Shown here: one piece after another, positions 52,886-63,200 of the stretch
Numbering within the stretch: the first letter of the stretch is position 1
Layout: the number at the start of each line of letters is the position of its first letter
Assembly (NCBI RefSeq): GCF_014842265.1
Contig: NZ_JACYVI010000001.1
Coordinates: 1,035,461 to 1,099,460 of the forward strand
Direction of reading: 5' to 3'
Length of the DNA: 64,000 nt
DNA from: Pseudomonas sp. CFBP 13711
GTDB lineage: Bacteria; Pseudomonadota; Gammaproteobacteria; Pseudomonadales; Pseudomonadaceae
The notes under the pieces: generated by a model
What the model saw: only the letters and a program-made list of their open reading frames with translations
Database searches by the model: none
Told to the model about the DNA's origin: nothing
Program-made: the position numbers and the translations under genes

Positions 52886-52941
52886 AGGGATCGCGTTTGA
52901 CAAGAGAATCCCGCCGGGCCCCGCCCTGCTGAGGTGTGTGT

Positions 52942-54492
52942 ATGCAATTCGAATGGTCCTACTTTTTTTCTCTGTTCTCGGTCGCTGACTTCTGGGAATC
53001 CTGCATCACCGTGATCGAACTCAGCGCCCTGGGCTGGTTCATCGGCATGCTGCTGGGTTTCCTCCTGGCCTCGGCCAAGCTCTCGACCGCACGCTGGATC
53101 AGTGTGCCGGCGTCGATTTATATCTGGTTCTTCCGCAGTGTCCCGCTGCTGGTGCTGGTGGTGTTTACCTACAACCTGCCACAGATGTTTCCGGTCACCC
53201 GCGAGGTGCTGTCCAACCCCTTCTATTCCGGCCTTCTTGCGCTGGTGGTCACGGAGGCGGCGTACATGGCGGAGATTCACCGGGGCGGCCTGATCTCGGT
53301 CGCCAAGGGCCAGAAGGAAGCGGGCCGCGCCTTGGGTGTTGGTCTGATCGGCATGCAGCGTCTGATCGTCATCCCCCAGGCATTCCGTATCTCCCTGCCG
53401 ACGCTGGTGAATGAATACATCACCGTGGTGAAACTGACCTCACTCGTGTCAGTGATTTCCCTCACTGAGCTGCTGACCGTGGGCCAACGCCTCTACGCGC
53501 AAAACTTTCTGGTCATGGAAACGCTGTCGGCCGTCGCGGTGTATTACGTGATGATCGTCACGGTGTTCGGCTGGCTGTTTCACTGGCTGGAGCAGCACCT
53601 GGAGCTGAGCAATCGCAAGCCGCAAACCCTCGACGACCCTGCCCTGAGTAACCTGCGCACCAGCCTGGTCACGCAGCCCGCAGTGACGCGTCAGCCGCTA
53701 ACAGGTCCGGGCTCGGCGCCGGCGCTGCAACTGGTCAACATCCACAAAAGCTACGGGCAGCATGAGGTGCTCAAGGGCATCAATCTGGAGGTGGAGGCTG
53801 GGCAGGTCATCTCCATCATCGGCCCGTCGGGCTCGGGCAAGACGTCGCTGATTCGCACGGTCAACAGCCTGGAGACCATCGACAAGGGCGAGATCATCCT
53901 GTTTGGCGAAGGCTACATTCACGCCGGCGACAACCCCAACGCACCGCAGATCCGCCTAGGGGTGCAGCGCATCGGCATGGTGTTCCAGAACTTCAACCTG
54001 TTCCCCCACCGCACCATTCTCGACAACGTGACCCTCGCGCCGCGGTACCACGGCCGCGACCGGGACCTCAGCGAGCAACGCGCCTACGCCCTGCTCGACA
54101 AGGTCGGGCTGCTGGCCCATGCGCACAAATACCCCCATCAGTTATCCGGCGGTCAGCAACAGCGCGTGGCGATTGCCCGGGCACTGGCGATGGACCCGCA
54201 GATCATGCTCTTCGACGAACCGACGTCTGCGCTGGACCCGGAGTTGGTGGGCGACGTGCTCAAGGTCATCGCCGACCTGGCGAAGGAAGGCATGACGATG
54301 CTCATCGTCACCCATGAGATGGACTTCGCCCTGTCGATTTCCGACCGGGTGATTTTCATGGAAAACGGCATCGTGCAGGTCGACGCCGCGCCGCAGACGA
54401 TTCTTGCCGATCAGTGCGGCGAGCGCGTGCGCAGGTTCATGGGGCTGGATCACGCCGTGACGCAACAAACGCCTGCGCTCAAAGAAGCTTGA
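52942..54492 (+). CDS. Fused amino acid-type ABC permease and ATPase
   Basis: Single protein of 516 residues that holds both membrane and ATPase parts. Residues 1-220 are a polar amino acid permease (five or six helices, coupling loop RGGLISVAKGQKEAGRALGV around 114-133); a linker of about 35 residues follows; from about 260 it is an ABC ATPase with Walker A GPSGSGKT (294-301), signature LSGGQQQRVAIARA (401-414) and Walker B IMLFDEPTSALDP. ATG 52942 has GAGG at 7 bases. Fusion of the two subunits is known in a minority of Pseudomonas importers and fixes their ratio. It completes the operon starting at 49954. Confidence 0.93.
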   Translation: MQFEWSYFFSLFSVADFWESCITVIELSALGWFIGMLLGFLLASAKLSTARWISVPASIYIWFFRSVPLLVLVVFTYNLPQMFPVTREVLSNPFYSGLLALVVTEAAYMAEIHRGGLISVAKGQKEAGRALGVGLIGMQRLIVIPQAFRISLPTLVNEYITVVKLTSLVSVISLTELLTVGQRLYAQNFLVMETLSAVAVYYVMIVTVFGWLFHWLEQHLELSNRKPQTLDDPALSNLRTSLVTQPAVTRQPLTGPGSAPALQLVNIHKSYGQHEVLKGINLEVEAGQVISIIGPSGSGKTSLIRTVNSLETIDKGEIILFGEGYIHAGDNPNAPQIRLGVQRIGMVFQNFNLFPHRTILDNVTLAPRYHGRDRDLSEQRAYALLDKVGLLAHAHKYPHQLSGGQQQRVAIARALAMDPQIMLFDEPTSALDPELVGDVLKVIADLAKEGMTMLIVTHEMDFALSISDRVIFMENGIVQVDAAPQTILADQCGERVRRFMGLDHAVTQQTPALKEA

Positions 54493-54495
54493 GCC

Positions 54496-56583
54496 TCACA
54501 GCCCCAACATCAACCCGCTCAGGCGCTTGACCTTGCGCCGCAGCGCTTCTTCAAACACGCCCTGACGCGGCTCGATCAGGCTGAACCAGTGCTTGGCCCG
54601 GGTGATGCCGGTGTAGATCAGCTCCTTGGTCAGCACCGGGTTCAGCGCCTCCGGCAAAACCAGCGCCGTGTGCGCGAACTCCGAGCCCTGGGACTTATGC
54701 ACCGTCATCGCGTACACCGTTTCCACGTCATTGAGTCGGCTCGGCAGCACGAAGCGCACCCCGCCGCTGCCGTCGTTACGCGGGAACGCAACACGCAGCG
54801 CCTGACGGTTTTCCTCGACCGGCCCCTCGGGCAAACGCAGGGCGATGCCGATGTCGCCGTTCATCAAACCCAGCCCGTAATCGTTGCGCGTCATCAACAC
54901 GGGGCGCCCCTCGTACCACTGATGATCGCTCTCGATCAGTCCGGCGCTGAACAGCGTTTCAGTGATCCGTCGATTCAACCCTTCCACGCCCCACGGCCCT
55001 TTACGCACAGCACACAGCAGCTGGAACTCATCAAACGCATTCAGCACCTGCCGCGCCCACTCGACACTGCGCGGGTCTTCGATCTGCGTCAGGTCTTGCG
55101 GCCGCTGCGCGTGCATCACGCCCAGATAATGGCGATAGCCTTGCGGGCCATCGCCGTGACCGTCGAGCAGCAGTCGCGACAGCGCGCGGTCCTGCTCACC
55201 CTTGAGCACCAGGGAAAACAGGTCCGGGTACTGGCGAGCCGCGAGCAATGCACGCGCGTCCTGGTCCTGCTGCTGATTGACCAGTTTGGCCAACTGACCG
55301 ATGCCGCTGCCGGCCACGAAACGACGTGAATGGCGCAGCATCACCACCTGTTGCGCCAGGGCGTGATGCTGATCGTCGCCCTGCTGCAAACCGCTTCCGG
55401 CAAGATCTTCCCCGCTGACCGATTCCAGCCACGCCTGGGTCTGCGGGCTGTACATCCCCGCCTCCGCGTCGCGGCACAAATCGCCCAGCACGGCGCCAGC
55501 CTCGACCGACGCCAATTGATCCTTGTCGCCCAGCAACACCATCCGAGCATGGGGCGGCAGCGCGTCCAGCAGGTTGGCCATCATTTCCAGGTCGATCATC
55601 GAGGCTTCATCGACAACCAGCACGTCCAGCGGCAACGGGTTGCCCGCGTGATGCCGAAAATGCCGCGTGCCCGGACGGCTGCCCAGCAAGCGGTGAACCG
55701 TCGTGACTTCGCTGGGGATCTTCTGCCGCACGTCTTCCGGCACTTGCAGCGACTGCACCTGATGACTGATCGACTCGGTCAAGCGTGCCGCGGCTTTGCC
55801 GGTCGGTGCCGCCAGGCGAATGCGCAACGGCTTGCCGCGCTCAACGGCTGGCGATTGCAGCAGTGCCAGCAAACGCACGACCGTGGTCGTCTTGCCCGTG
55901 CCGGGGCCGCCGGTGATGATGCTGAACGCGCCTCGGGTTGCCAGGGCGCACGCCAACTTTTGCCAGTCGATCAAGGCGTCAGGCGCCTGGTTGGCCGGGC
56001 CGAACAGCGCATCCAGACGCTGGGGCAAATCGCTGAACCCCGTTTCCACCTGAGCCAGTCGACGACGCAACGCCGCATCGATCCGCCGTTCATACGTCCA
56101 GTAACGGCGCAGGTACAGGCGCCGATCGGACAAAACCAACGGCCTCTGTGCCGCTGCTTCGCTGAGGTCCCCTGCGTGGGCCACCAGCGCGCTGGCTTCC
56201 AGCGCCTTGCACCACGTCGCGCCGTCGAGGGATTTGAGCAGCGAGGACGGCAGCAGCATCGGCGTCGACAACACATCGCCCTCCGGCGGCAGCGACAGGG
56301 CGAAGTCCGGCTCTTTCAGGGTTTCATAGAGGTCCAGACAGACGTGCCCGTGGCCCAACTGGTGGCTGGTCAGCGTGGCCGCCAACAGCACCAGCGAATC
56401 GGCGGCAGGATCGAGCTCAGCCAGAAACGCCACGAAGGCTTTGTCCAGCGCGCGCAACCAGCCGCGTTCGACCCAGCGCTGCAGCAACAGCAGCAGGTCA
56501 TCCACCCGGCTGAGGGGCTTCAGCTCGGCCAGGCTGTCGGCGTCCAGCGCCGAGGGCATCAAGTGAGCGAAGGTCCGGTTCAT
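54496..56583 (-). CDS. recD: Exodeoxyribonuclease V subunit alpha (RecD)
   Basis: 5'-3' helicase subunit of RecBCD, 695 residues. Walker A GGPGTGKT (225-232), DEASMIDLEMMANLL as motif II, and the C-terminal UvrD-type segment (VYAMTVHKSQGSEFAHTALV). Together with RecB and RecC it unwinds and degrades duplex ends until Chi. Its ATG overlaps the recB stop by four bases (ATGA at 56580-56583). It ends three bases from the convergent ABC gene. Confidence 0.97.
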   Translation of the reverse strand: MNRTFAHLMPSALDADSLAELKPLSRVDDLLLLLQRWVERGWLRALDKAFVAFLAELDPAADSLVLLAATLTSHQLGHGHVCLDLYETLKEPDFALSLPPEGDVLSTPMLLPSSLLKSLDGATWCKALEASALVAHAGDLSEAAAQRPLVLSDRRLYLRRYWTYERRIDAALRRRLAQVETGFSDLPQRLDALFGPANQAPDALIDWQKLACALATRGAFSIITGGPGTGKTTTVVRLLALLQSPAVERGKPLRIRLAAPTGKAAARLTESISHQVQSLQVPEDVRQKIPSEVTTVHRLLGSRPGTRHFRHHAGNPLPLDVLVVDEASMIDLEMMANLLDALPPHARMVLLGDKDQLASVEAGAVLGDLCRDAEAGMYSPQTQAWLESVSGEDLAGSGLQQGDDQHHALAQQVVMLRHSRRFVAGSGIGQLAKLVNQQQDQDARALLAARQYPDLFSLVLKGEQDRALSRLLLDGHGDGPQGYRHYLGVMHAQRPQDLTQIEDPRSVEWARQVLNAFDEFQLLCAVRKGPWGVEGLNRRITETLFSAGLIESDHQWYEGRPVLMTRNDYGLGLMNGDIGIALRLPEGPVEENRQALRVAFPRNDGSGGVRFVLPSRLNDVETVYAMTVHKSQGSEFAHTALVLPEALNPVLTKELIYTGITRAKHWFSLIEPRQGVFEEALRRKVKRLSGLMLGL

Positions 56584-59500
56584 ACGAGGTCTCCTGACAG
56601 CACGTCGGCCGTGATCGGCGCTCGGCCCTGAAACAGCAGATCGAGACTTTCGATCAACTCACGGGGCGGTCGGGTGAACCATGCACCCTGACTCGCCCCA
56701 CGACTGCCACGCACGAACAGGTACACCGCGCCGCCCATGTGCCGGTCGTAATCGTAATCGGCGAGCCGCGCCTTGAGCTGACGGTGCAAGGCCAGCAGGT
56801 AAAGCACGTATTGCAGGTCGTAGCGGTTGTCCAGAATCGAGTTTTCCATCGCCTGCTCGGTGTAGGCATCGTCGTCGACGCCCAGCCAGTTGGATTTGTA
56901 ATCGGCAACGAAGTAACGGCCTTCGTGCTCGAACGTCAGGTCGATGAAGCCCTTGAACATGCCGTTCAGCGAAACCGTTTCTGCCGCCGCCCTCGGCGCA
57001 CCGTTGTGGGTGTATCGGCGAACCAGCGCGTCCATCTGCGCCACATCGACCTTCGAGCAGGCGAACCAGAACTCCATTTCGACGCGGTACTGGTTAGGCT
57101 GATCCAGCTCACACAAGGCCATGGGCTGCACATCTGAGCCCAGACGCAGCGGCAGGGTCAGCAGATGCTGCAGCCAGTCGGTCAGCGTGTTGATCCAGCC
57201 TTTCCAGTCGCGACGGTTACAGCGTTGGGCGACGACTTTCTCCACCGCCAGTGGATCGGCAGCCGCCTCGGCAAAGCCCTTCTCACCGGCCCACTCCAAC
57301 AGCCCGTGCAGGAAGGTGCCGGGGTTGGGGCCACGCGGGAATCGGTGGATATCGCCGCCGCTGACCATGACCTCGCGCGGCGCATCTGGATCGAGACGCT
57401 CATCGTCGAACAGCTTCTGCGCTTGCGGACTGTCCGGCGACTGATCGCCGCTGTCGGTGACGGTGTCGCCGATGCGCAGCGCGCTGTAGGAAGCAATCCA
57501 CCAGTTCTCCCGGGCGCTGCGCCGGGGCACGCGCGGCTTGCTCAATGCGACCTCATTGCGCGGCGCGCTGAAGGATTCGGTGGTGGGCAGTGGAACGGGT
57601 TCAACTTTCACGGCCGGGTGGTCCTCTGCCAGCGATCGCAGCCATTGGCCCAATGCCACTGACTCAGCCAGCCTCTGCCCGCCGCCGAGCAAATAACCCA
57701 GGGCCGAACGATGGAGTATCGAGGTGCTGTTGCTGCCGCGTTTGAGATCGGCAACGCCCAGCCAGCACGCGTGTTGAGCGCGGGTCAGGGCCACGTAAAG
57801 CAGACGCAGGTCTTCCGCCAAGCGCTCGTCATCCGCTTGCTCGATCAGCGCCGGCGTGGGTTTGAGACTGATCTGCGCGTGGCCTTCGGCGTCATGGAAG
57901 TGCAGCGGCAAACGGCTGCCATCCACTGGCTTCGTCGAGCAGATGAAGGGCAGGAACACCAGCGGGTATTCCAGACCCTTGGATTTGTGAATGGTCACGA
58001 CCTTGACCAGTTGTTCATCGCTTTCGAGGCGCAGGATCTGCTCTTCCCCCGCTTGGCCAGACAGGGCCAGATGCTCGCTCAGATGGCGAATCAGGGCCTG
58101 CTCGCCATCCAGCTCGGCGGCGGCCTGCTGCATGAGTTCGCTGAGGTGCAGCAGGTTGGTCAGTACACGTTCGCCATCGGTACGCTGAACCAGCGCCTGG
58201 GGCAATTTGAAATCGTGCAGCAGACGCCGCAGCATGGGCAGCACGCCTTGGGTGCGCCAGATGCGTCGGTAATCGCGGAACTGCATGACGCGGTTTTCCC
58301 ACGCCAGCTCGTCCTGATTCAACAACTCGAGTTCGGCCAGCGGCAACGCGAGGGTGATGCAGGCCAAGGCCGCGCGCAGGGTTCGCTCGGCGTCAGGCTC
58401 GGCGCAGGCCTTGAGCCAGGCGAGCAGGTCATGGGCTTCTTGCGCGGCGAACACCGAGTCCTTGTCCGAGAGATACACACTGCGCACACCCCGCGCCGAC
58501 AACTCGCCACGCACCGCCTGGGCTTCCTTGCCATCACGTACCAGAATTGCGATGTCGGCGGGCAGCAGCTGTCTCAATGGCTCTCCAGCTTTGGCAAAGC
58601 CCGCTTGCCCTTGTTGCCCGGCGTTGAGCAAACGCACGATCTCACTGGCGCAACTCGCCGCCAGTTGCGCTCGATACACCGTGCCCGACACTGGCTGATC
58701 GGTTTCCAGCTGCCAGACGTTGAGCGCCGCAAGCACCTCACCGTCGACCTGCAACGTCTCTTTACGGCCCTGAGACCCGACTGCCAGAAACGGCACGGGA
58801 TTGTCCTCAGGCGTGCGGAACAGGAACGCCCCGCGACCGGCCTCGCTCGTCTCCGCGCGCGTAAACACGTGGTTCACCGCATCGACCATCGCGTGGCTGG
58901 AACGGAAGTTGGTGCCCAGCGTGTGCAACCGCCCGGTGGTGGCCTGACGGGCGCGCAGGTAGGTATAGATGTCGGCACCACGGAACGCGTAGATCGCCTG
59001 CTTCGGATCGCCGATGAGAAACAGGCCGGTGCTCTCGTCGTTGGCCTCAAGCCGGTAGATACTGTCGAAAATGCGGTACTGCACCGGGTCGGTGTCTTGA
59101 AACTCATCGATCAGCGCGACGGGAAACTGCTCGCGGATCAGGGTCGCCAGGCGCTCGCCACCGCTGCCGCGCAACGCAGCGTCCAGCCGCAGCAGCATGT
59201 CGTCGAACCCCATTTCCGCGCGGCGCCGCTTCTCTTCTTCAAAGCGGGCGCCTACCCATTGCGCGGCGTGTTCGAGCACCGCTGCATCGGGCGTTGGCAG
59301 CGTGTCCAGCGCCACCTTGAGCTCGACCATCGCCTCGAACGCGGGGTGCGACGGGGGATTGTTCTTCCACGCTTCGGCAATGCCATCAGGCGTCAGCCGG
59401 GTGAAACCGGTGCCGAGGTCGAGTTGCTCTTGCTCGTCGTCATTGGCCCAGGCAATCAGCTTGTCGAACCAGGGTTTGAAATAACGCTCCTGCATCTTGC

Positions 59501-60278
59501 GGCCATCGACCACTTTGCAGGCGACGCCGTCGATGCAGATCGCATGCAGCTCCGCGGCCCAGTTGGCCCATGGCGCCTTGAGCTGGCGGAGGGTTTCGCG
59601 CCGCTCTTGAATCGACTGCTCGATGATCTGCGTCGGGGTTTTCGTCACGCTCGCCCGCTCACTGCCGAACAATGCGCGCACCCTTGGCAGTAGCGCCGCG
59701 GGTCCGCCCCAGTTCTCGCGCACCCATAGCAGCGCGTCGCCGCTCATGGGGTAACAGAACTTGCGCCAGTAATCGCGCAGCACTTCGCTCAGCAAATCGG
59801 TGTGATCGGTTTCCAGGCTCTGGGTGAACAGGCTGCCGCTGTCGAAGGCGTGCTCGCGCAGCATGCGCTGACACCAGCTGTGGATGGTCGAGACCGCCGC
59901 TTCGTCCATCCACTGCGCCGCGATGTCGAGACGGCTGGCGCAGCCGGGCCATTGCTCAATGGCGAACTCGTCCCGCAACCCAGCGATCAACGCATCAGGC
60001 GCTTCGATTTCTTCACGAAAGAACCGCGCGGCCTCGGCCAGTCGCGTGCGAATACGGTCGCGCAGTTCCTTGGTCGCTGCGTCGGTGAACGTCACCACCA
60101 GAATCTGCGGCGGTAACAGCTCTCGGCCGAAGCCAGAAATCTCGCTGCCGTGACCCAATACCAGACGCAGGTACAGCGCCGAGATGGTGAACGTCTTGCC
60201 GGTGCCGGCGCTGGCTTCAATCAGCTGGCTGCCTTTCAGTGGGAAGCGCAGCGCCAGAGGTTGTTGTGCGTCACTCAT
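56580..60278 (-). CDS. recB: Exodeoxyribonuclease V subunit beta (RecB)
   Basis: 3'-5' helicase and nuclease subunit, 1232 residues. Walker A EASAGTGKTFTISALYLRL begins within 40 residues of the start; motif II is IDEFQDTDPVQYRIF; the nuclease site (FVADYKSNWLG, about residues 1122-1132) lies about 100 residues from the C-terminus. The ATG at 60278 has GAGGAGG at 8 bases and overlaps the recC stop (ATGA); the frame to 60311 is inside recC. Confidence 0.97.
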   Translation of the reverse strand: MSDAQQPLALRFPLKGSQLIEASAGTGKTFTISALYLRLVLGHGSEISGFGRELLPPQILVVTFTDAATKELRDRIRTRLAEAARFFREEIEAPDALIAGLRDEFAIEQWPGCASRLDIAAQWMDEAAVSTIHSWCQRMLREHAFDSGSLFTQSLETDHTDLLSEVLRDYWRKFCYPMSGDALLWVRENWGGPAALLPRVRALFGSERASVTKTPTQIIEQSIQERRETLRQLKAPWANWAAELHAICIDGVACKVVDGRKMQERYFKPWFDKLIAWANDDEQEQLDLGTGFTRLTPDGIAEAWKNNPPSHPAFEAMVELKVALDTLPTPDAAVLEHAAQWVGARFEEEKRRRAEMGFDDMLLRLDAALRGSGGERLATLIREQFPVALIDEFQDTDPVQYRIFDSIYRLEANDESTGLFLIGDPKQAIYAFRGADIYTYLRARQATTGRLHTLGTNFRSSHAMVDAVNHVFTRAETSEAGRGAFLFRTPEDNPVPFLAVGSQGRKETLQVDGEVLAALNVWQLETDQPVSGTVYRAQLAASCASEIVRLLNAGQQGQAGFAKAGEPLRQLLPADIAILVRDGKEAQAVRGELSARGVRSVYLSDKDSVFAAQEAHDLLAWLKACAEPDAERTLRAALACITLALPLAELELLNQDELAWENRVMQFRDYRRIWRTQGVLPMLRRLLHDFKLPQALVQRTDGERVLTNLLHLSELMQQAAAELDGEQALIRHLSEHLALSGQAGEEQILRLESDEQLVKVVTIHKSKGLEYPLVFLPFICSTKPVDGSRLPLHFHDAEGHAQISLKPTPALIEQADDERLAEDLRLLYVALTRAQHACWLGVADLKRGSNSTSILHRSALGYLLGGGQRLAESVALGQWLRSLAEDHPAVKVEPVPLPTTESFSAPRNEVALSKPRVPRRSARENWWIASYSALRIGDTVTDSGDQSPDSPQAQKLFDDERLDPDAPREVMVSGGDIHRFPRGPNPGTFLHGLLEWAGEKGFAEAAADPLAVEKVVAQRCNRRDWKGWINTLTDWLQHLLTLPLRLGSDVQPMALCELDQPNQYRVEMEFWFACSKVDVAQMDALVRRYTHNGAPRAAAETVSLNGMFKGFIDLTFEHEGRYFVADYKSNWLGVDDDAYTEQAMENSILDNRYDLQYVLYLLALHRQLKARLADYDYDRHMGGAVYLFVRGSRGASQGAWFTRPPRELIESLDLLFQGRAPITADVLSGDLV

Positions 60279-63200
60279 GCGCCGGCCTCCTCGCGAGAAA
60301 GTGCCTGCCAAGGCGCTTCAAAAATCGGTTTGTACAGCGCCTCGCACCAACCCACGAATTCCTCGCTGCTCAGCAATGCGTCGAAGTCCGGGAACTGACG
60401 CGCCAGCGCAGTGCTTTCCGCGCGCTCACCCTTGCTGTTCTGGCCATCGCCTTCATAGGCTTTACGCGCGGCAGCTCCGGCTTTGATTTCCTCGTTCTGG
60501 CCTAGCCAGGCAAACGCCGTCTTCACCGCAATCGGAAGCGGTCGCTGCATGCCCTGATGCCAGGCCAGCAGCAGGTCATTCAGCGTGCGCGTGGCAGTGT
60601 CCTTGTCCAGCGGCGGCAGCAAGAGCGTCTCGTCACTGGCCACCAGCGCGGTGGTCAACGGCAGATCGCACGCGCAGGCCACCAGATGGTTCACCCAAGG
60701 CTTGGTCAGGCGATGCCACTTGCGTGTCTTCTTGCTGGCGATGGCATTGGGGATAGCGGTGATCGCGAGTAACTCGTTCTGAGGATTCTGATAAAGCCCG
60801 TCGACCCAGCCATCAAGCTCGACGCCCTGATGCTGATAACTGACCGGCAACGCGCTGTGCAGCCGCACCGGCCAGCGAATCAGCAATTCGTGATAGCGGG
60901 CGACGAGGTCGGGTAGCGGTTCGATCAGTTCATCCTGCAGCAACGTGCCGAACCCGGCCATCGGCAGCAAGCCGCTGCCCTGCAAGCGCGTTGCTTGAGC
61001 ATGCAGCGATTCCTGAATGTCCTCGGGATCTGTGAGCGCCGCTTGCAACAGACTGTCGCTGAGGCCATAGCGCTCGAGCGCGTCGAGTACGAACGGCTCC
61101 TCGTCCGCCAATGGCGCTTCGGCGACTTCAAAGAATATCTTCAAGCGCTGACTGAAGAAGTGCTTGACCGGATTGCGCAGGAAATCCTGCAATTGCATCA
61201 GGCTCAACGGCTCTTCCTGCTGGTGCTTTTGCAGCGCTTTTGTTTCCCCTGCTTCGGTGACGGCTTCGTGCAGCACCTGCCATTCTCGGGCGAAGCTGAA
61301 GAACTCCGGGTTCTCCTGAAAGTACTTGGCGCTGAAAGGCTGCAGCGGATGCTCGACGGTGAGTCTGTGCAGCAACTGCTGGCCCGGATCACGCTTTTTA
61401 TCGTCCTCGGGCTCGATGGCATCGGCCAGCCGCCAACCGCTGGACAGATGATCGCGCAGCTGCCCGATGAGCACCGAAGCCGGCCGCTCGGAGTTGTCGC
61501 GAATACTGCGCCCCACCCAGCTGATGTACAGCTGATCACGGGCGGACAACAGCGCTTCCAACAGCAGATAACGATCATCCTCACGCCTGGAACGGTCGCC
61601 GGGACGGTAATCGCTGCCCATCAGATCGAAATCCAGCGGCGGCTGCGCGCGTGGGTAATCGCCATCGTTCATACCCAGCAGGCAGACGATTTTGAATGGA
61701 ATGGCGCGCATCGGCATCAGCGTGCAGAAGTTGACCGATCCGGCCAGAAAGCGTTGGGACAACCGCCCTTGATCAAGCCCGGCCAGCCAGGCTTCACGCA
61801 CGACCGTCAACGGCAATTCTTCTTCCAGGCCAACGGTCTCGCAGATCTGCAGCCAGGTTTCACGCAGGGTTTCCAGCTGACTGAGCAGGTAGTCGTCGTG
61901 CTCACTGTCGGCCATGAAGAACAGCTGCATGATCGCCTGAAGGCGCGCACCCCACATCGCGGGCGTCGCGGGTTGGGAGAGTTCGTTGTGCGCGACCTGA
62001 AGCGCGTCGATCAGGGACACCAACGGGCCAATAAGAGCCGCATCGAGCCCGCCGATTTCGTCATACGGCTGAATGCCGTCGTAAGCCGCACCCGCCCCAA
62101 CGGCGTACCCCAGCAACATGCGACGCAGACCGAAATGCCAGCTGTTCTGCTCAAGCTGTTCCGGTAGCCCTAGCCCTTCACGCTGCTTCGCATTGAGCCC
62201 CCATCGCACACCTGCTCCCTCGATCCAGCGATGGAGGGTTGGCAGGTCTCGCTCATCAATGCCGAACCGCGCTCGTAATGCGGGGACGTCCAGCAGATCG
62301 AGGATTTCACTGACCGGGAATCGACTGTCCGGAATCTTCAGCAAATGCTCGACGGCGATCAGCAACGGATCACGGCCACGCTGGCCCTGATCGGCGAGGG
62401 TGAAGGGGATAAAGCGGCGATCGTCACGATCCAGTTGGCCAAACACTGCGCGAATGTGAGGGGCGTAGCTGTCAATGTCTGGGACCATGACGATGACGTC
62501 CCGCGGACGAAGGTCCGGATCCTTGCTGAAGCGCGCGAGCAGTTGGTCGTGGAGCACCTCCACTTCGCGCTGGGCGCTGTGGGCGACATGAAAGCGAATG
62601 GAGCGGTCGGTCTTGATATCCACGGGCGGCCAGACTTCGCGGGTCTCGCTCAAGGGGCGCAGCTCGAGGATATCGTCCTGGAGTTGATTCAGGAGTGTCT
62701 TGGGCTCGCTCTCGCTGAACAGGTCGATGCGCCCGTCGCGAAAGATCGAGCGATAGCTGTTTGGGTCGTCATGGCTGTCGAGCAGATTGATGTAGTCACG
62801 CCCCTGCTTGCCCCAAGCGGCCAGCAATGGATGGGCGTGCTGGTGCAGCGCATCAGGGTTCAGCACCACCGGCATGCCGGGTTTTCGCGATTGGCGTTTG
62901 TATTCGTGGCGCAGGAGATCCTTGTCAGCCACGATGTCCGCCCAGTGATGGCGGCAAGGGTTGTGAACGCAGAGCAGGACCTGACTGAAACGGGCTAGCC
63001 CGGCAAGCGCCTCTAATGCCTGGGCGGGCAAAGAGGAAATACCGAAAACGATCACCCGCGCCGGCAAACCGGCCGGTGCCTCGACCAGGCTATTGATGCG
63101 TTCGATGTAACGTTGATGCACGCCGGCCCTGCTCTGGGCCATCCCCTCTGCCCCGACATCATGGAGCAGCGCACGCCACAGTTCGGCTTGCCAGCAGTTT

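Noticed and set aside
57711..59693. 660-codon plus-strand frame opposite recB
   Set aside because: Opposite a secure recB; composition (Arg, Gln, His and Val rich) is typical of antisense frames.
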